From Caulobacter vibrioides (GTDB lineage Bacteria > Pseudomonadota > Alphaproteobacteria > Caulobacterales > Caulobacteraceae): a stretch of 64,000 nucleotides of DNA. Made by a program: the position numbers and the translations under genes. Within the stretch, counting starts at the first letter, position 1. Each line of letters opens with the position of its first letter. Under the pieces are notes generated by a model. The model was not told where the DNA came from, did no database searches, and saw nothing but the letters and a program-made list of their open reading frames with translations. Shown piece after piece: positions 63,863 through 64,000 of this stretch. The stretch covers positions 1 to 64,000 of the forward strand of contig NZ_PJRR01000008.1 of the NCBI RefSeq assembly GCF_002858865.1. Reading direction: 5' to 3'.

Positions 63863-64000
63863 TGACGCTCTACACCGACCTCGTCGCGGCCATCGCCTCG
63901 ACCGAAACCGGCTTTTCCGCCCATGTCTCCGACGACTGGAAGCAAGGCCGCACCACCTATGGCGGCTTGAGCGGCGCCTTGTGCGTCGAGGCCGCCCTGC
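63863..64000 (+). CDS. TesB-like acyl-CoA thioesterase, N-terminal part (partial)
   Basis: The frame from ATG 63863 runs open to the window end, giving MTLYTDLVAAIASTETGFSAH, then VSDDWKQGRTTYGGLSGALCVEAAL. The W-x-x-G-R-x-T-Y-G-G-L/H pattern is typical of the N-terminal hot-dog half of TesB-like acyl-CoA thioesterases. The ribosome binding site is weak. Only 46 residues are visible, so the assignment is tentative. Confidence 0.7.

Overview
The window is high-GC, gene-dense alphaproteobacterial chromosome and almost certainly belongs to Caulobacter, close to C. vibrioides/crescentus. The strongest evidence is a complete holdfast synthesis locus (hfsEFGH, hfsCBA, hfsD) and the cell-cycle pair divK-pleD with every diagnostic residue in place. 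This assignment rests on recognised protein families and gene order; no alignment was run.

Layout. 1-5144: end of a protocatechuate/beta-ketoadipate operon (pcaF tail, pcaH, pcaG, pcaB, a pcaD-pcaC fusion, and an aromatic-acid MFS transporter) with overlapping or closely spaced genes. 5145-17611: an accessory-looking block. It holds an IS481-type transposase relic, a DUF1800/DUF1501 secreted pair on the minus strand, a compact type IV secretion operon (virB1-B2-B3-B4-B6-B9-B10-B11, without recognisable virB5, virB7, virB8 or virD4), and an IS3-type transposase relic next to tRNA-Ser(GCU). 17810-26866: the holdfast polysaccharide locus. 26909-34551: a Sel1-type small protein, a glutathione transferase, an RcnB-like protein, gatCAB, ruvX, and several small secreted or hypothetical proteins.

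34716-39430: pyrB, a catalytically degenerate dihydroorotase homologue (pyrC'), a small membrane protein, plsY and dprA. 39494-46932: a TPR-methyltransferase, topA, a small membrane-anchored Pro-rich protein and rnr. 47050-52745: an SGNH esterase, an aminotransferase, an M20 amidohydrolase, a NUDIX hydrolase, a DUF6265 protein, rpmG and a small membrane protein. 52826-59265: a PafA-type phosphatase, pleD and divK, then a HAD protein, a ROK kinase and an unusual zinc-ribbon dinB. 59483-64000: clpS-clpA, a coiled-coil membrane protein, a HIT protein, a DUF4287/DUF5655-like protein and the start of a thioesterase.

How genes work together. The pca genes convert protocatechuate toward beta-ketoadipate and its CoA thioester. 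The hfs genes build, deacetylate and export the holdfast adhesin. GatCAB makes Gln-tRNA(Gln)/Asn-tRNA(Asn) by transamidation. PyrB probably depends on the inactive PyrC' for assembly. DivK and PleD control cell-cycle and pole development. ClpS delivers N-degron substrates to ClpA.

Intergenic DNA is rich in palindromic repeats of at least three kinds. Two copies of a TTTAGATGG-type palindrome differ only by compensatory changes near the core. One G+C-rich element occurs as near-identical inverted copies 2.3 kb apart. A nested 21-bp/13-bp palindrome fills the pyrB-pyrC gap. No rRNA or CRISPR array was seen.
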